Positions 1-8,350 are shown, numbered from the stretch's first letter. The stretch is DNA of 42,161 nt from Clostridiales bacterium (GCA_020860565.1 JAJBUA010000064.1:1-42161), one strand, 5' to 3'. Notes: a model not told the origin generated them from the letters alone. Program-made: numbers and translations.

Positions 1-740
1 CCGGTATCAACCAGTTTATCAAAGCCGAGTGCGCAGCCTAGTCCTTCTTTGACCAGGATCGATGCGTTGAAAATCAGGTCATAGGTGGCGACGATATTCA
101 GCTTGTCCTGTTTCTCTCCGAACCATCGGGGGAAATCCTCGGTTACACTCTGGCGGGAGGTGATAATGGGCAGATTCAGTAAATCTTCCAATCGGATAGA
201 GGTCCGATCTGCCAGAGGATGGTCTTTTCTCATGAGCAGTCCCCAGTCATCGGAAGAGGGAATTTTCAGATAATTGTATTTTTCCGGATCAGCCTCCTGA
301 ACGATGATGGCAAAATCCAGAAGCCCTTTGTCCAGCCGTTCTGTGACGGAATCGGTCCCGCTGCTGTAAAGATGATACCGGATACGGGGATATCTGTTCT
401 GCAATGCTTTTGCGGCGTGGGCCAGAAAGCGGATTCCGTCGGATTCGGCGCAGCCGATCCGGATGTCGCCTCCGCTGATGTCATCCATGGATTTAAATTC
501 ATCCGTGGTTTTATCTACCATGTCGAGGATATCTTCCGCCCGCGTGCGCAGCAGCATCCCTTCGTCGGTCAGTTTCACACTGTAATTGCTCCGTACGAAT
601 AATTTTTTCCCTAATTCTTCTTCTAATTCTTTTAATTGCCGGGACAGCGTGGGCTGGGAAACATGAAGATGTTCAGCCGCCCTTGTGACACTTCCCCTGC
701 GGGCGACCTCCAGAAAATATCGCAATACCCGTAATTCCAT
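1..740 (-). CDS. LysR-family transcriptional regulator (3' end outside window)
   Basis: Partial gene: translation starts at the ATG at 740 behind a GGAGGT site and runs off the left edge after about 246 residues. It begins MELRVLRYFLEVARRGSVTR, a typical LysR winged helix-turn-helix (residues 1-60, with HVSQPTLSRQLKELEEELG), followed by the start of the periplasmic-binding-like effector domain. It is divergent from the hydrolase/HgdB-like operon that starts at 1036, the usual LysR regulator-target layout, so it probably controls that operon. It resembles the second LysR in the window (25465-26358) in the N-terminal domain. The effector is unknown. Confidence 0.9.
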   Translation of the reverse strand, partial: MELRVLRYFLEVARRGSVTRAAEHLHVSQPTLSRQLKELEEELGKKLFVRSNYSVKLTDEGMLLRTRAEDILDMVDKTTDEFKSMDDISGGDIRIGCAESDGIRFLAHAAKALQNRYPRIRYHLYSSGTDSVTERLDKGLLDFAIIVQEADPEKYNYLKIPSSDDWGLLMRKDHPLADRTSIRLEDLLNLPIITSRQSVTEDFPRWFGEKQDKLNIVATYDLIFNASILVKEGLGCALGFDKLVDT

Positions 741-920
741 AATACTACCTCCGAGAGATGATACCTTGTTGAAAGTTCTGTTATATGCGAAAGAGCCGTC
801 TCTGCGGAGGAAGAATATCTGCAGAGACTACGTTGTTGGTATATATACTATAGCTTATCAGAAATTCACAATATGGAGATAGTATAGCAGAAATAGTTAT
901 TTGATACAAGAATAACTGGA

Positions 921-965
921 AATTACTTTTAAGTATTTTACATTTCTGCATTCGGAATGTACAAT
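921..965 (+). promoter_or_regulatory. Promoter with putative LysR operator for the hydrolase/HgdB-like operon
   Basis: A TTTACA (937-942) and a TACAAT (960-965) are separated by 17 bp, giving a plausible sigma-70 promoter 71 bp before the ATG at 1036. The -35 is overlapped by TTTTAAGTATTTTACAT. That sequence resembles elements overlapping the -35 regions upstream of 8351, 24080 and 25315, suggesting a shared LysR-type operator. The motif match is seen in the sequence; the regulator is inferred. Confidence 0.55.
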
Positions 966-1035
966 GTCGTTACAACGGAGTATGAAAACGGCAGAGCAAC
1001 AGACTAACAGGGATTTCGAAAGAAAGGAGAATTCT

Positions 1036-2250
1036 ATGAAAAAGAACTGGAGAAAGATGATGGCAGGGGCATTGGCACTGGCGGTATTGATGAGCACAGG
1101 ATGCTCGGCTCAGAGCAGCCAGACCACCACGGAGGCACAGACGACAGAGCAGACCGCTGCGGCGGAAACAGAGGCGGAGACGACTGCCGTCGCGGAGACG
1201 GAGGAGAAAGCAGAAGAAGAATCTGCCGCGCAGACCACAGGAGCCGTTAATTACGGAGAGATCGAGGACACCACAATTCAGGTGGAAGACATTGTGCTTA
1301 CGGATGAATGGGACAAGGTCTTTGAACTCAGCGATGAAGTGAACCACCGGAAAGTGACTTTTGTCAACCATTTCGGCAACACGCTGGCAGCTGATCTGTA
1401 CGAGCCGAAGGAATATACCGGTAAGCTTGCGGCTGTCGCTGTCTGCGGACCGTTTGGCGCAGTCAAGGAGCAGAGCTCCGGTCTTTACGCGCAGGAGATG
1501 GCGAAAAGAGGTTTCCTCGCGATCGCGTTTGACCCGTCTTATACCGGTGAAAGCTCCGGATATCCCAGATATTTTAACTCGCCGGACATCAATGTAGAGG
1601 ATTATCAGGCGGCGATTGATTTCCTGTCCGTGCAGGACAATGTTGACCCGGAGCGGATCGGTATCATCGGCATCTGCGGCTGGGGCGGCATGGCTCTCCA
1701 GACGGCGGCGCTGGATACCAGAATCAAGGCAACGGCGGCGATGACGATGTATGATATGAGCCGGAATACCGCGCTTGGATATTTTGATTCGGTTGATGAA
1801 GAGGGCAGATATGAGGCGCGTGTCACGTATAACAACCAGCGGACGGAGGATTACAAAAACGGTTCCTACACTCTGGCAGGCGGCGTGGCGGATGAGATTC
1901 CGGAGGATTCTGCGCAGTTTGTGAAGGATTATTATGACTATTATAAGACTGAACGTGGTTATCATCCACGCTCGCTCAATTCCAACAACGGATGGGCGGC
2001 TACGGCCAGCGGTTCCCTGATGAATATGCGGTTATTCGAGTATGCGCCGGAGATTCGCAGCGCGGTTCTTCTGGTACATGGAGAAGAGGCACATTCCCTG
2101 ATGTACAGCGAAGCAGCTTATGAGCTTCTTGAGGGAGACAACAAAGAGCTGATGATCATCCCTGGGGCAAACCATACCGATCTGTATGATCAGATGGATA
2201 TCATTCCCTTTGATAAGCTGGAGAGCTTCTTTATGGAAGCGTTTCAATAA
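1036..2250 (+). CDS. Exported alpha/beta hydrolase lipoprotein
   Basis: Start chosen at 1036 because AAAGGAG lies just upstream; in-frame codons further upstream have no ribosome site. The 404-residue protein begins with a lipoprotein signal (KK, hydrophobic stretch, MSTGC with Cys23 as the likely lipidated residue). A Thr/Glu/Ala-rich linker follows (about 25-70), then an alpha/beta-hydrolase domain. The nucleophile elbow reads GIIGICGWGG, so the candidate nucleophile is Cys214, as in dienelactone-hydrolase relatives. VHGEEAHS and PGANHTDLYD probably supply the acid and His. It is the first gene of the operon and a close paralogue of the leaderless hydrolase at 8351-9325; the clearest difference is the added export signal and linker. 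The substrate is unknown; an ester, lactone or thioester is possible. Confidence 0.85.
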   Translation: MKKNWRKMMAGALALAVLMSTGCSAQSSQTTTEAQTTEQTAAAETEAETTAVAETEEKAEEESAAQTTGAVNYGEIEDTTIQVEDIVLTDEWDKVFELSDEVNHRKVTFVNHFGNTLAADLYEPKEYTGKLAAVAVCGPFGAVKEQSSGLYAQEMAKRGFLAIAFDPSYTGESSGYPRYFNSPDINVEDYQAAIDFLSVQDNVDPERIGIIGICGWGGMALQTAALDTRIKATAAMTMYDMSRNTALGYFDSVDEEGRYEARVTYNNQRTEDYKNGSYTLAGGVADEIPEDSAQFVKDYYDYYKTERGYHPRSLNSNNGWAATASGSLMNMRLFEYAPEIRSAVLLVHGEEAHSLMYSEAAYELLEGDNKELMIIPGANHTDLYDQMDIIPFDKLESFFMEAFQ

Positions 2251-2255
2251 ATCCG

Positions 2256-3500
2256 ATGTCAAGGGAAGTCCTTTTATACAGGCAGGAAATTCGGGATGCG
2301 CTGGACAGGCTGAACCAGGCCGCACCGCTATGGAAAGAACTGGATTACTTTTTCGAAACAGCGGAAAACGGATGTCTTTTGACAAAGGATAACTGTAAGA
2401 AAGGAACCGTTATTGCGCTGGGGAGCAGTGTGCCAGAGGAACTGCTGCTCGCCTCTGGCGCATGTTGTCACCGGGTGTTCGGAGGCAGCATGCAGACAGG
2501 CGCTTGGGGCGGCGACAGGCTGCCGAGAGATGCGGACGGCGTAAGCCGTTCCGCATTGGGATATCTCATCGGCGCTGAAGATATTTCCCCGCGTGACATT
2601 CTGATTTTGATCCCGGTTGTGAGTGATAATAACCGAAAGCTGGCAGGGATACTGAGACAGTCCGGATATCGGGTACACACCATCGATTTTCCTCCTGCTA
2701 AGGATTTATGGGCGGAGGAAAAATGGCTCCGACAGTGGGAAGACTGCAGAGAGGCCCTCTCTGCCCACACGGGCAAACGGATTGGCTTCCGGGCGCTTGG
2801 ACGGGCCTGTAAGGATTTGTCCGATTGCCGCGCACAGATACGCCGTTTTCTTCAAATTGCGTATGAGAGAAGGGATCTGGTGTCTGGCAGCCTGCGGATG
2901 TTTCTTCTGTTCAGTTATTTCTGGGCGACGGATATCCGGGAGTGGACGTTTCATCTGTCTGTTCTTGTCGAAGAAATGAAAAAAACAGCCCAAAGACGAG
3001 ATTTGTCCGGCATTAATCATCGTGCAAATGTCCTGCTGATGGGGTCTCCTGTGTATTTCCCCAATTATAAGGTACCGTTTCTGATTGAGGACGCGGGAAT
3101 GTATATCAGTGCTCATATTGACAGTACGACATGGGAACTGGCAGGGGTGGATGGTGAGAGCGATACAAAGAAATTGTCAGCGTCAGAACGTGCAATCCAA
3201 TTTTACCGGAACGACTGTTCGGGCGCATATGCTCAAAACAGAACCCTGATGGAGCGGATTTTGCAGGTTATCAGACAAAGACCGGTTGACGGCGTGATTT
3301 ATCAGGTGCTGAAAGGCCAGGTGGAGCCGGATTTTGAGATGGAGCGGTTTGAAAAATGTTTTGAAGCGCAGGGCCTTCCGGTATTCCGTCTGGAAACGGA
3401 TTACAGCAGTCAGGATACCGGACAATTATCCATCCGTCTGGACGCGTTTATGGAACTGCTGACTCAACAGCGATACCGGAAAGGCGCAAAAATCATATGA
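2256..3500 (+). CDS. HgdB/YjiM-family (2-hydroxyacyl-CoA dehydratase-like) protein lacking cluster cysteines
   Basis: This 414-residue protein aligns throughout with the protein at 5316-6614 and belongs to the HgdB/BcrC/YjiM family. Shared landmarks are PEELLLASGA, RDADGVSRSALG, IPVVSDNNRKLAGIL, LLMGSPVYFPNYKVP, DGVIYQVLKG and ETDYSSQDTGQLSIRLDAF. Positions that bind the Fe-S cluster in relatives are replaced: Asp94, Ser123 and Gln355 stand where the partner has Cys107, Cys137 and Cys370. The partner's Cys335/Cys337 pair is also not preserved; a single Cys321 falls between these positions. It is therefore probably a structural or substrate-binding partner rather than a cluster carrier. The ATG lies 5 bp after the hydrolase stop and overlaps the next gene by ATGA, implying translational coupling. 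Confidence 0.82.
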   Translation: MSREVLLYRQEIRDALDRLNQAAPLWKELDYFFETAENGCLLTKDNCKKGTVIALGSSVPEELLLASGACCHRVFGGSMQTGAWGGDRLPRDADGVSRSALGYLIGAEDISPRDILILIPVVSDNNRKLAGILRQSGYRVHTIDFPPAKDLWAEEKWLRQWEDCREALSAHTGKRIGFRALGRACKDLSDCRAQIRRFLQIAYERRDLVSGSLRMFLLFSYFWATDIREWTFHLSVLVEEMKKTAQRRDLSGINHRANVLLMGSPVYFPNYKVPFLIEDAGMYISAHIDSTTWELAGVDGESDTKKLSASERAIQFYRNDCSGAYAQNRTLMERILQVIRQRPVDGVIYQVLKGQVEPDFEMERFEKCFEAQGLPVFRLETDYSSQDTGQLSIRLDAFMELLTQQRYRKGAKII

Positions 3501-5323
3501 AAAGAAAATACGGAGCCGCGTTGTTATATATGGCCTGTGGCCTGCTGACTGTCGCGGCTTTTTTTGCTAAAGATTTCGTGCTTTATGATTTCCATATGGA
3601 ACCATCGGATTATACGTTCCGCCTGACGGATCAACCGCGTCCGGACTGTGCGGTTTCGGATGTCTGGTTTGATTATGGCGACGGGGGAAAAGAACTCCTC
3701 ATCGGCGTATCGGAAGAGGTTTCTTTGGAAGATGTGCAGGTGTATACACTCACAGCAGATGGCAGTACCGCTGTGAACAGGGAAGAGCTTTCTTCGAATC
3801 AGGCGGAGCTTATGAGCAACTACATGATTGCTGTGCTTCCGGAACGTCTGAAAGATATTAATGGAGACGGAAATCCGGAACGAATCCGGGATTTTGCCCG
3901 TGCGGATATCGGAGAACCGGCATTTAACCCGACGCCACAGATATTTAACTGTGAAGACATCCCCTTTGAACTGGTGTTTTCCGAACGAAAATACATAAGG
4001 GTATTTTTCCATAACCAGCTGTTGACGGAGGGAGAGATTACGGTTACATCCGCCGACGGCAGCTCAAAGATTTATCCGATCGACAGCCGTGGCTGGATTG
4101 GCGGTCTGCCCATCCGGGATATTCGGGAAGGGTTTACGGCTGAGTATATCTCGGAAAATGATCAGGCGGTTTATCGGATGCAGTATGCACTGGAGGATTA
4201 TCCGCTGGGCGGTTTGCATTTCTGGAAAGCGCAAATCCCACTGTTGATGGTGTGTGCTCTTGCGGTCATCGGGATTATCCTGATCCAGACTGTTCGCTGT
4301 AAAACAGAACGAGACACTCCTGCTTACCGGATATACAGCCGGGAACATGCGGGATTTTATCCAGGAACCTCGCTGCTGGAAAAAACGGACTCCAGATTTT
4401 TGCTGATTCGCTGGCTCTGTATGCTGACGGGAATGTTTGTGCTCACGTATCTGGGAAAACTGACCGGGCAGGGACAGGTCGGAAATGAAATCGCCATTCC
4501 ATCCTTCGCGTGCCCGTTTAACATGGATCAGATTGTGGAAATGCCCTGTTATTATTTATCCCATCTGCCGAACCTTTTGCTGCGCGGTGGAGAGGCATTT
4601 CCTATGCGCACGGTCCGCTATATCGTCCTGTTTACGGTTACGCTCCTTTTGTCCTTTGTGTTTCTGGGACGAATTCTCTGTGGGTTTCTGTGTCCGGCCG
4701 GATTGATCCAGGATGTGATGGATCAGATACGCCGCGCGCTGCACATCCGCCCGGTTACGGTGACGGATCGGATGTATCGCATTCTCCAGCCGGTAAAATG
4801 GCTTTGGATCGTTCTGTTTTTCGGCGCGTTTTTTGCCGGGATTGACTTTTGTGATATTTGCCCGCTCAAAGTATTTAATACCGCGCAGGGAGGCTTCTGG
4901 ACGAATCTTTATCTGGGAGGGTTTCTGGCCGTTATCATACTTGTGGGAAGTTTTTTTATCCGACGGTTCTGGTGTCTGGTCTGTCCGCTCGGTTATCTGA
5001 TGGGGCTGTTCCATAAATATAATCTGTTTCATCTGAAAAAAGACTGCGTTGCCTGTACGGAATGCGGCGGGTGTTATGAAGTCTGTCCGATGCGCTTAAA
5101 GGAGATTTACACAGAACGGGAAACGGAAAATATCCAGACGGTCGATTGTCTGATGTGCGGCGAATGTATCGGCAAATGCCCGGAAACGGGAGCGCTTTCG
5201 TTTACTTTTTGCGGGAAGAAGATTTACAGCTCGGATCGGATGACGTTTCTTTCCCGTTATCGGACCATGCAAAGAAAAGAAACGCCAGCTGAAGCGAAGA
5301 GGGAGGAGGATCACGATGAGTGA
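3497..5323 (+). CDS. Membrane-bound polyferredoxin (NapH/NosR/CcoG-like) with extracytoplasmic domain
   Basis: The 608-residue protein has an N-terminal membrane segment (about 7-24) and a large predicted extracytoplasmic domain (about 25-245) that I do not recognise. Further membrane segments lie near 246-266, 303-320, 373-393, 433-449 and 472-489. Cysteine pairs of the NapH/NosR type follow membrane helices: CGFLCP (395-399), CDICP (452-455) and CLVCP (493-496). Two cytoplasmic 4Fe-4S motifs follow (Cys520/523/526/530 and Cys551/554/557/561). Such proteins carry electrons between the quinone pool or membrane and soluble partners. Its position between the two HgdB-like genes suggests it exchanges electrons with that system. 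It overlaps the upstream gene by ATGA and the downstream gene by 8 bp. Confidence 0.85.
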   Translation: MKRKYGAALLYMACGLLTVAAFFAKDFVLYDFHMEPSDYTFRLTDQPRPDCAVSDVWFDYGDGGKELLIGVSEEVSLEDVQVYTLTADGSTAVNREELSSNQAELMSNYMIAVLPERLKDINGDGNPERIRDFARADIGEPAFNPTPQIFNCEDIPFELVFSERKYIRVFFHNQLLTEGEITVTSADGSSKIYPIDSRGWIGGLPIRDIREGFTAEYISENDQAVYRMQYALEDYPLGGLHFWKAQIPLLMVCALAVIGIILIQTVRCKTERDTPAYRIYSREHAGFYPGTSLLEKTDSRFLLIRWLCMLTGMFVLTYLGKLTGQGQVGNEIAIPSFACPFNMDQIVEMPCYYLSHLPNLLLRGGEAFPMRTVRYIVLFTVTLLLSFVFLGRILCGFLCPAGLIQDVMDQIRRALHIRPVTVTDRMYRILQPVKWLWIVLFFGAFFAGIDFCDICPLKVFNTAQGGFWTNLYLGGFLAVIILVGSFFIRRFWCLVCPLGYLMGLFHKYNLFHLKKDCVACTECGGCYEVCPMRLKEIYTERETENIQTVDCLMCGECIGKCPETGALSFTFCGKKIYSSDRMTFLSRYRTMQRKETPAEAKREEDHDE

Positions 5324-6614
5324 GAATGGGATTGACGAACGGAGAAAATTACTTTTCCGCCAAAAATCCATGCGGGTAGCTTCCTCTTATCTTCGTCGTA
5401 TCGCTGCGCTGGGGAATCTTCCGGAGTCGGTTCGGCCTTTTCTGGATGTATTGAAGCAGGTATCGGTCGATTTTCAGCCGGTTTCCATGATCGCGGAAAG
5501 GAAAACGGTTGGAACATTCTGTCTGATGGTTCCACCGGAGCTGGTAGAAGCGGCGGGAGCGGTACCGGTGCGTCTCTGCTCCGGCAGTTATACCGCTTAT
5601 TCTATAGGCGACGGGATAGCGCCGAGAGACGCCTGTCCTCTGGTCAAAGCCGTGCTGGGGATGGAGGAAATGGGAATTTCCCCTCTGTATGAGGATTGTA
5701 AGCTTTTCATTATTCCTGTTACCTGCGACTGTAAAAAGAAGCTGGCGGGGATGCTGGGAGAGCGGCGTCCTACAGCTATTCTCTCTGTTCCATCGTCAAA
5801 GGAACAGGATTCCGACACGGAGCAGTTTTTGCGGGAATTGTACCGCCTGATTCCGGTTCTGGAACAATATACCGGGGGACGTGTTACTGCCGGAACATTG
5901 GCTGAAAGCATTAACCGGCGTGGTTATGCGCAGTATGAGATGAGCCGTTTCTTTACTTTTCGCCGGAATGTACCATATCTCCTGTATGGCACACAGGCTA
6001 TGGCGATCATGAACGCGCTGTCTTATATGCCTGCTCTGGAATGGGGGGAATGTCTGCACAGGGTGAATGAGGAACTTGCGGGGCGCCTTGCCAAACGTCA
6101 GTTTGTGGCAAGGGAAAATCGTCCACGCATTTTGATAACCGGTTCTCCTGTTACATTTCCCAATATAAAAATTCCGCTTCTCATCGAGGAAATGGGAGGG
6201 ATGCTGGTGGCGGATGAGACCTGTCTGGGGGAGCGCAGCCTGTATGATCCGGTTGTCGTTACGGACAGAAGTCTGGACGGTATGATGCGGGCGATTGCAA
6301 ATCGTTATATCCGGCCCTGTACCTGCCCGTCGTTTGTAGAAAACCGCCAGCGCATCTTTCGTATTCGTCAGATGATAAAAGACTACCAGGTACAGGGAGT
6401 TATCTGCCATATTCTGCGGGGGTGTCTGGTTTACGATTATGAATATCAGAGACTGGAGGAAGAACTGGAAGAACTTCACATTCCCGTTATCCGCGTGGAA
6501 AGCGATTACAATGAGGAAGATGTGGAACAGCTTCGTATTCGTATTGAGGCGTTTATTGAGCTGATTAAGCGGAGAGATGTTGTACGGAAAAAATCAGGAG
6601 AGAAAGTGCTATGA
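5316..6614 (+). CDS. Double-cubane-type HgdB/YjiM-family cluster protein
   Basis: The 432-residue protein starts behind GGGAGGAGGA. It carries the full family signature: RDACPLVK (Cys107), TCDCKKK (Cys137), ADETCLGE (Cys303), RPCTCPSF (Cys335, Cys337) and HILRGCLVYDYE (Cys370), ending with ESDYNEEDVEQLRIRIEAF. The spacing resembles that of E. coli YjiM and the double-cubane [8Fe-9S] cluster protein family as I remember them. Classical 2-hydroxyacyl-CoA dehydratase subunits use only three cysteines. I therefore favour a double-cubane protein: a cytoplasmic reductase needing ATP-driven electron injection from the downstream activase. The substrate is unknown. A true 2-hydroxyacyl-CoA dehydratase is less likely because no CoA-transferase, acyl-CoA dehydrogenase or Etf gene is nearby. 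Confidence 0.8.
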   Translation: MSENGIDERRKLLFRQKSMRVASSYLRRIAALGNLPESVRPFLDVLKQVSVDFQPVSMIAERKTVGTFCLMVPPELVEAAGAVPVRLCSGSYTAYSIGDGIAPRDACPLVKAVLGMEEMGISPLYEDCKLFIIPVTCDCKKKLAGMLGERRPTAILSVPSSKEQDSDTEQFLRELYRLIPVLEQYTGGRVTAGTLAESINRRGYAQYEMSRFFTFRRNVPYLLYGTQAMAIMNALSYMPALEWGECLHRVNEELAGRLAKRQFVARENRPRILITGSPVTFPNIKIPLLIEEMGGMLVADETCLGERSLYDPVVVTDRSLDGMMRAIANRYIRPCTCPSFVENRQRIFRIRQMIKDYQVQGVICHILRGCLVYDYEYQRLEEELEELHIPVIRVESDYNEEDVEQLRIRIEAFIELIKRRDVVRKKSGEKVL

Positions 6615-7396
6615 AATCATATTTTGCAGGATTAGACGGAGGTTCCACCTATCTGAAGGCCGCTCTTTTAAAGGACGGTCAGGTAGTGGGTACGATGGCG
6701 CGCAGCACGGGGATTGATAATAATCAGTCGGCGGCCTCTCTGTTGGATGAACTCTGTTATCAATCCGGAATTTCGAGGGACGATATCGGCTATACGATGG
6801 CAACGGGATACAGCAGGAAAATTCTTTCCGTCGCGGACGATGATATTTCTGAAATCACTGCTCACGCCTGCGGCGCCCGGATTACCGCTCCGGATGGTTT
6901 CCTTCCTGGCATGATCGTTGATATTGGCGGTCAGGACAGCAAAATCATCTATCTGGACAGGGACTACAATATTAAAAATTTTACAATGAACGATAAATGC
7001 GCTGCCGGAACCGGCAAATTTATGGAGGTCATCGCACAGCTTCTGGAAACAACCATCGATCAGGTCGGCCCATTATCTCTCGAAAGCAGGGAGCCCTGTG
7101 ATATCAACAGTACCTGTGTAGTTTTTGCACAGTCGGAGGTTATCTCACTGGTTGCCCGCCAGTTCGACCGGAAGGATATCCTGGCGGGGATGCACTTATC
7201 CATGGCAAAACGAATCATTAAGATGATGAAAAAATCAGAACGAAACGGAGATATCCTGATGACCGGCGGAGGGGCGATGAATATCGGTATCCGGAAGGCT
7301 TTTGAAGAAGAGCTGATGAGACCTGTGTATGTGGCGGATCATCCGCAGTTTAACGGGGCAATTGGGGCGGCGCTGATTGCCAGTGAAAGGGGATAA
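6611..7396 (+). CDS. HgdC-type ATP-dependent activase (archerase) of HgdB-like proteins
   Basis: This 261-residue ASKHA-fold ATPase matches the BadF/HgdC family in length and motifs: GLDGGSTYLK (phosphate 1), DIGGQDSK (phosphate 2), MNDKCAAGTGKFM with Cys130, DINSTCVVFAQSEV with Cys169, and LMTGGGAMN near the C-terminus. In this family the two cysteines of a homodimer jointly hold one [4Fe-4S] cluster, and ATP binding drives a very low-potential electron onto the partner's cluster. The start overlaps the preceding stop (ATGA) and has an upstream AGGAGAGAAAG. It is the expected partner of 5316-6614. Confidence 0.93.
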   Translation: MKSYFAGLDGGSTYLKAALLKDGQVVGTMARSTGIDNNQSAASLLDELCYQSGISRDDIGYTMATGYSRKILSVADDDISEITAHACGARITAPDGFLPGMIVDIGGQDSKIIYLDRDYNIKNFTMNDKCAAGTGKFMEVIAQLLETTIDQVGPLSLESREPCDINSTCVVFAQSEVISLVARQFDRKDILAGMHLSMAKRIIKMMKKSERNGDILMTGGGAMNIGIRKAFEEELMRPVYVADHPQFNGAIGAALIASERG

Positions 7397-7403
7397 AACA
7401 GTG

Positions 7404-8081
7404 ATGACAGTATATTTGCCTGTTTTTGTTACGGCAGCGGTCGTCGGTCTTGGGTGTGGAACCTGTTGCGGCTCAGTTGTCAGTGTATTCCTGTCTTCCT
7501 ATGTCATTTCCCATGGGAATGGAGTAAAAACGGGAATTTCAGCCTTTGCAAATTTCTTTTTCGGAAAGATTCTGAGCGTGACCGTCCTCTGCACAGCCGC
7601 TTCTCTGGCTGGAAATTGTTTTATTGACGCGGACGGATATATTGGTTCTTTTAATCTGCGTTTGATGGTCCGGCTGGCAATGGGCGGAATCGGCCTGATT
7701 ATGGCTGCCCGGTGGGGGATTGAGGAGAGAAAGCAACGCAGTGGATGTCAGAACTGTAACAGCTGCGGCGTGAAAGCAGATGAATTGCCTTTTGGCGTCT
7801 GGCCTGCTTTTGTGGCCGGCATGGTATATGGTTTTACCCCGTGCGCTCCTCTATTGTTAGTCATGGGGTGCGCGTTTACTCTTTCCGCTCCGCTGGCAGG
7901 ATTGACAGGCGCAATATTCTCGGCTGCAAGTGCTGTCAGTCCTGTTTTATTTCTTGCTGTTCTTTCCGGGGCGTTGTCCGGCAGAATGGCCAGGGAAATT
8001 CCAAAGTATGTGAAATGGTTCCGGCTGGCGTCCTATGTATTGTTGATCGTTATGCCGTTATCCATTCGTGTTCAGGTATGA
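7404..8081 (+). CDS. CcdA/UreH-like membrane thiol-redox protein with CxxCxxC loop
   Basis: A hydrophobic protein of about 225 residues with roughly six membrane segments. The N-terminal helix contains GLGCGTCCG (Cys18-22) and a later helix contains GFTPCAPLL (Cys147). This is the arrangement of membrane-embedded cysteines in CcdA/DsbD-beta proteins, which pass reducing equivalents across the membrane. A loop between them carries CQNCNSC (115-121), which could bind a metal or Fe-S cluster. ATG 7404 is chosen; GTG 7401 is equally well placed behind AAAGGGG. It starts 8 bp after the activase stop and ends the operon. A TauE/SafE or metal-transport relative is an alternative. Confidence 0.7.
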   Translation: MTVYLPVFVTAAVVGLGCGTCCGSVVSVFLSSYVISHGNGVKTGISAFANFFFGKILSVTVLCTAASLAGNCFIDADGYIGSFNLRLMVRLAMGGIGLIMAARWGIEERKQRSGCQNCNSCGVKADELPFGVWPAFVAGMVYGFTPCAPLLLVMGCAFTLSAPLAGLTGAIFSAASAVSPVLFLAVLSGALSGRMAREIPKYVKWFRLASYVLLIVMPLSIRVQV

Positions 8082-8203
8082 AAAACTTCAGCATCACTCA
8101 TGAGGGAACGGTTAATAAAATATAGAGAGCAATGAACGATCCATAAAGGTCAGTGAAGGTTAGTGAAAAACCAGCCAGATATACGTTATGGGAATAATCA
8201 GAA

Positions 8204-8247
8204 ATAGAAATTAAGTATTTGTCATTTCATCTGTTCCGATATAAAAT
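8204..8247 (+). promoter_or_regulatory. Promoter with putative LysR operator for the cytoplasmic hydrolase
   Basis: The 8082-8350 gap has no gene. It contains TTGTCA (8219-8224), a 17-bp spacer and TAAAAT (8242-8247). Overlapping the -35 is ATAGAAATTAAGTATTTG (8204-8221), which matches the element at 24179-24196 (opposite strand) at 17 of 18 positions. The downstream AT-rich leader has no obvious terminator. Confidence 0.6.
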
Positions 8248-8350
8248 AATGACAGACATTTAGTACCAATAAAAGAGAAAACAGGATGTGAAATGAATCT
8301 GGATTTTATAACAATCTGAATTTGAAATCAATCGGAAAGGACAGAACACA

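Noticed and set aside
970-1965. A long minus-strand frame opposite the first hydrolase (and a similar one at 8369-9250)
   Set aside because: Both arise opposite the same conserved hydrolase sequence and resemble each other only for that reason. No ribosome sites or domains.
8145-8170. Tandem AAGGTCAGTGA/AGGTTAGTGA repeat in the 8.1-kb gap
   Set aside because: Only two imperfect 10-11-bp units about 50 bp before the promoter. Too weak to assign a function.
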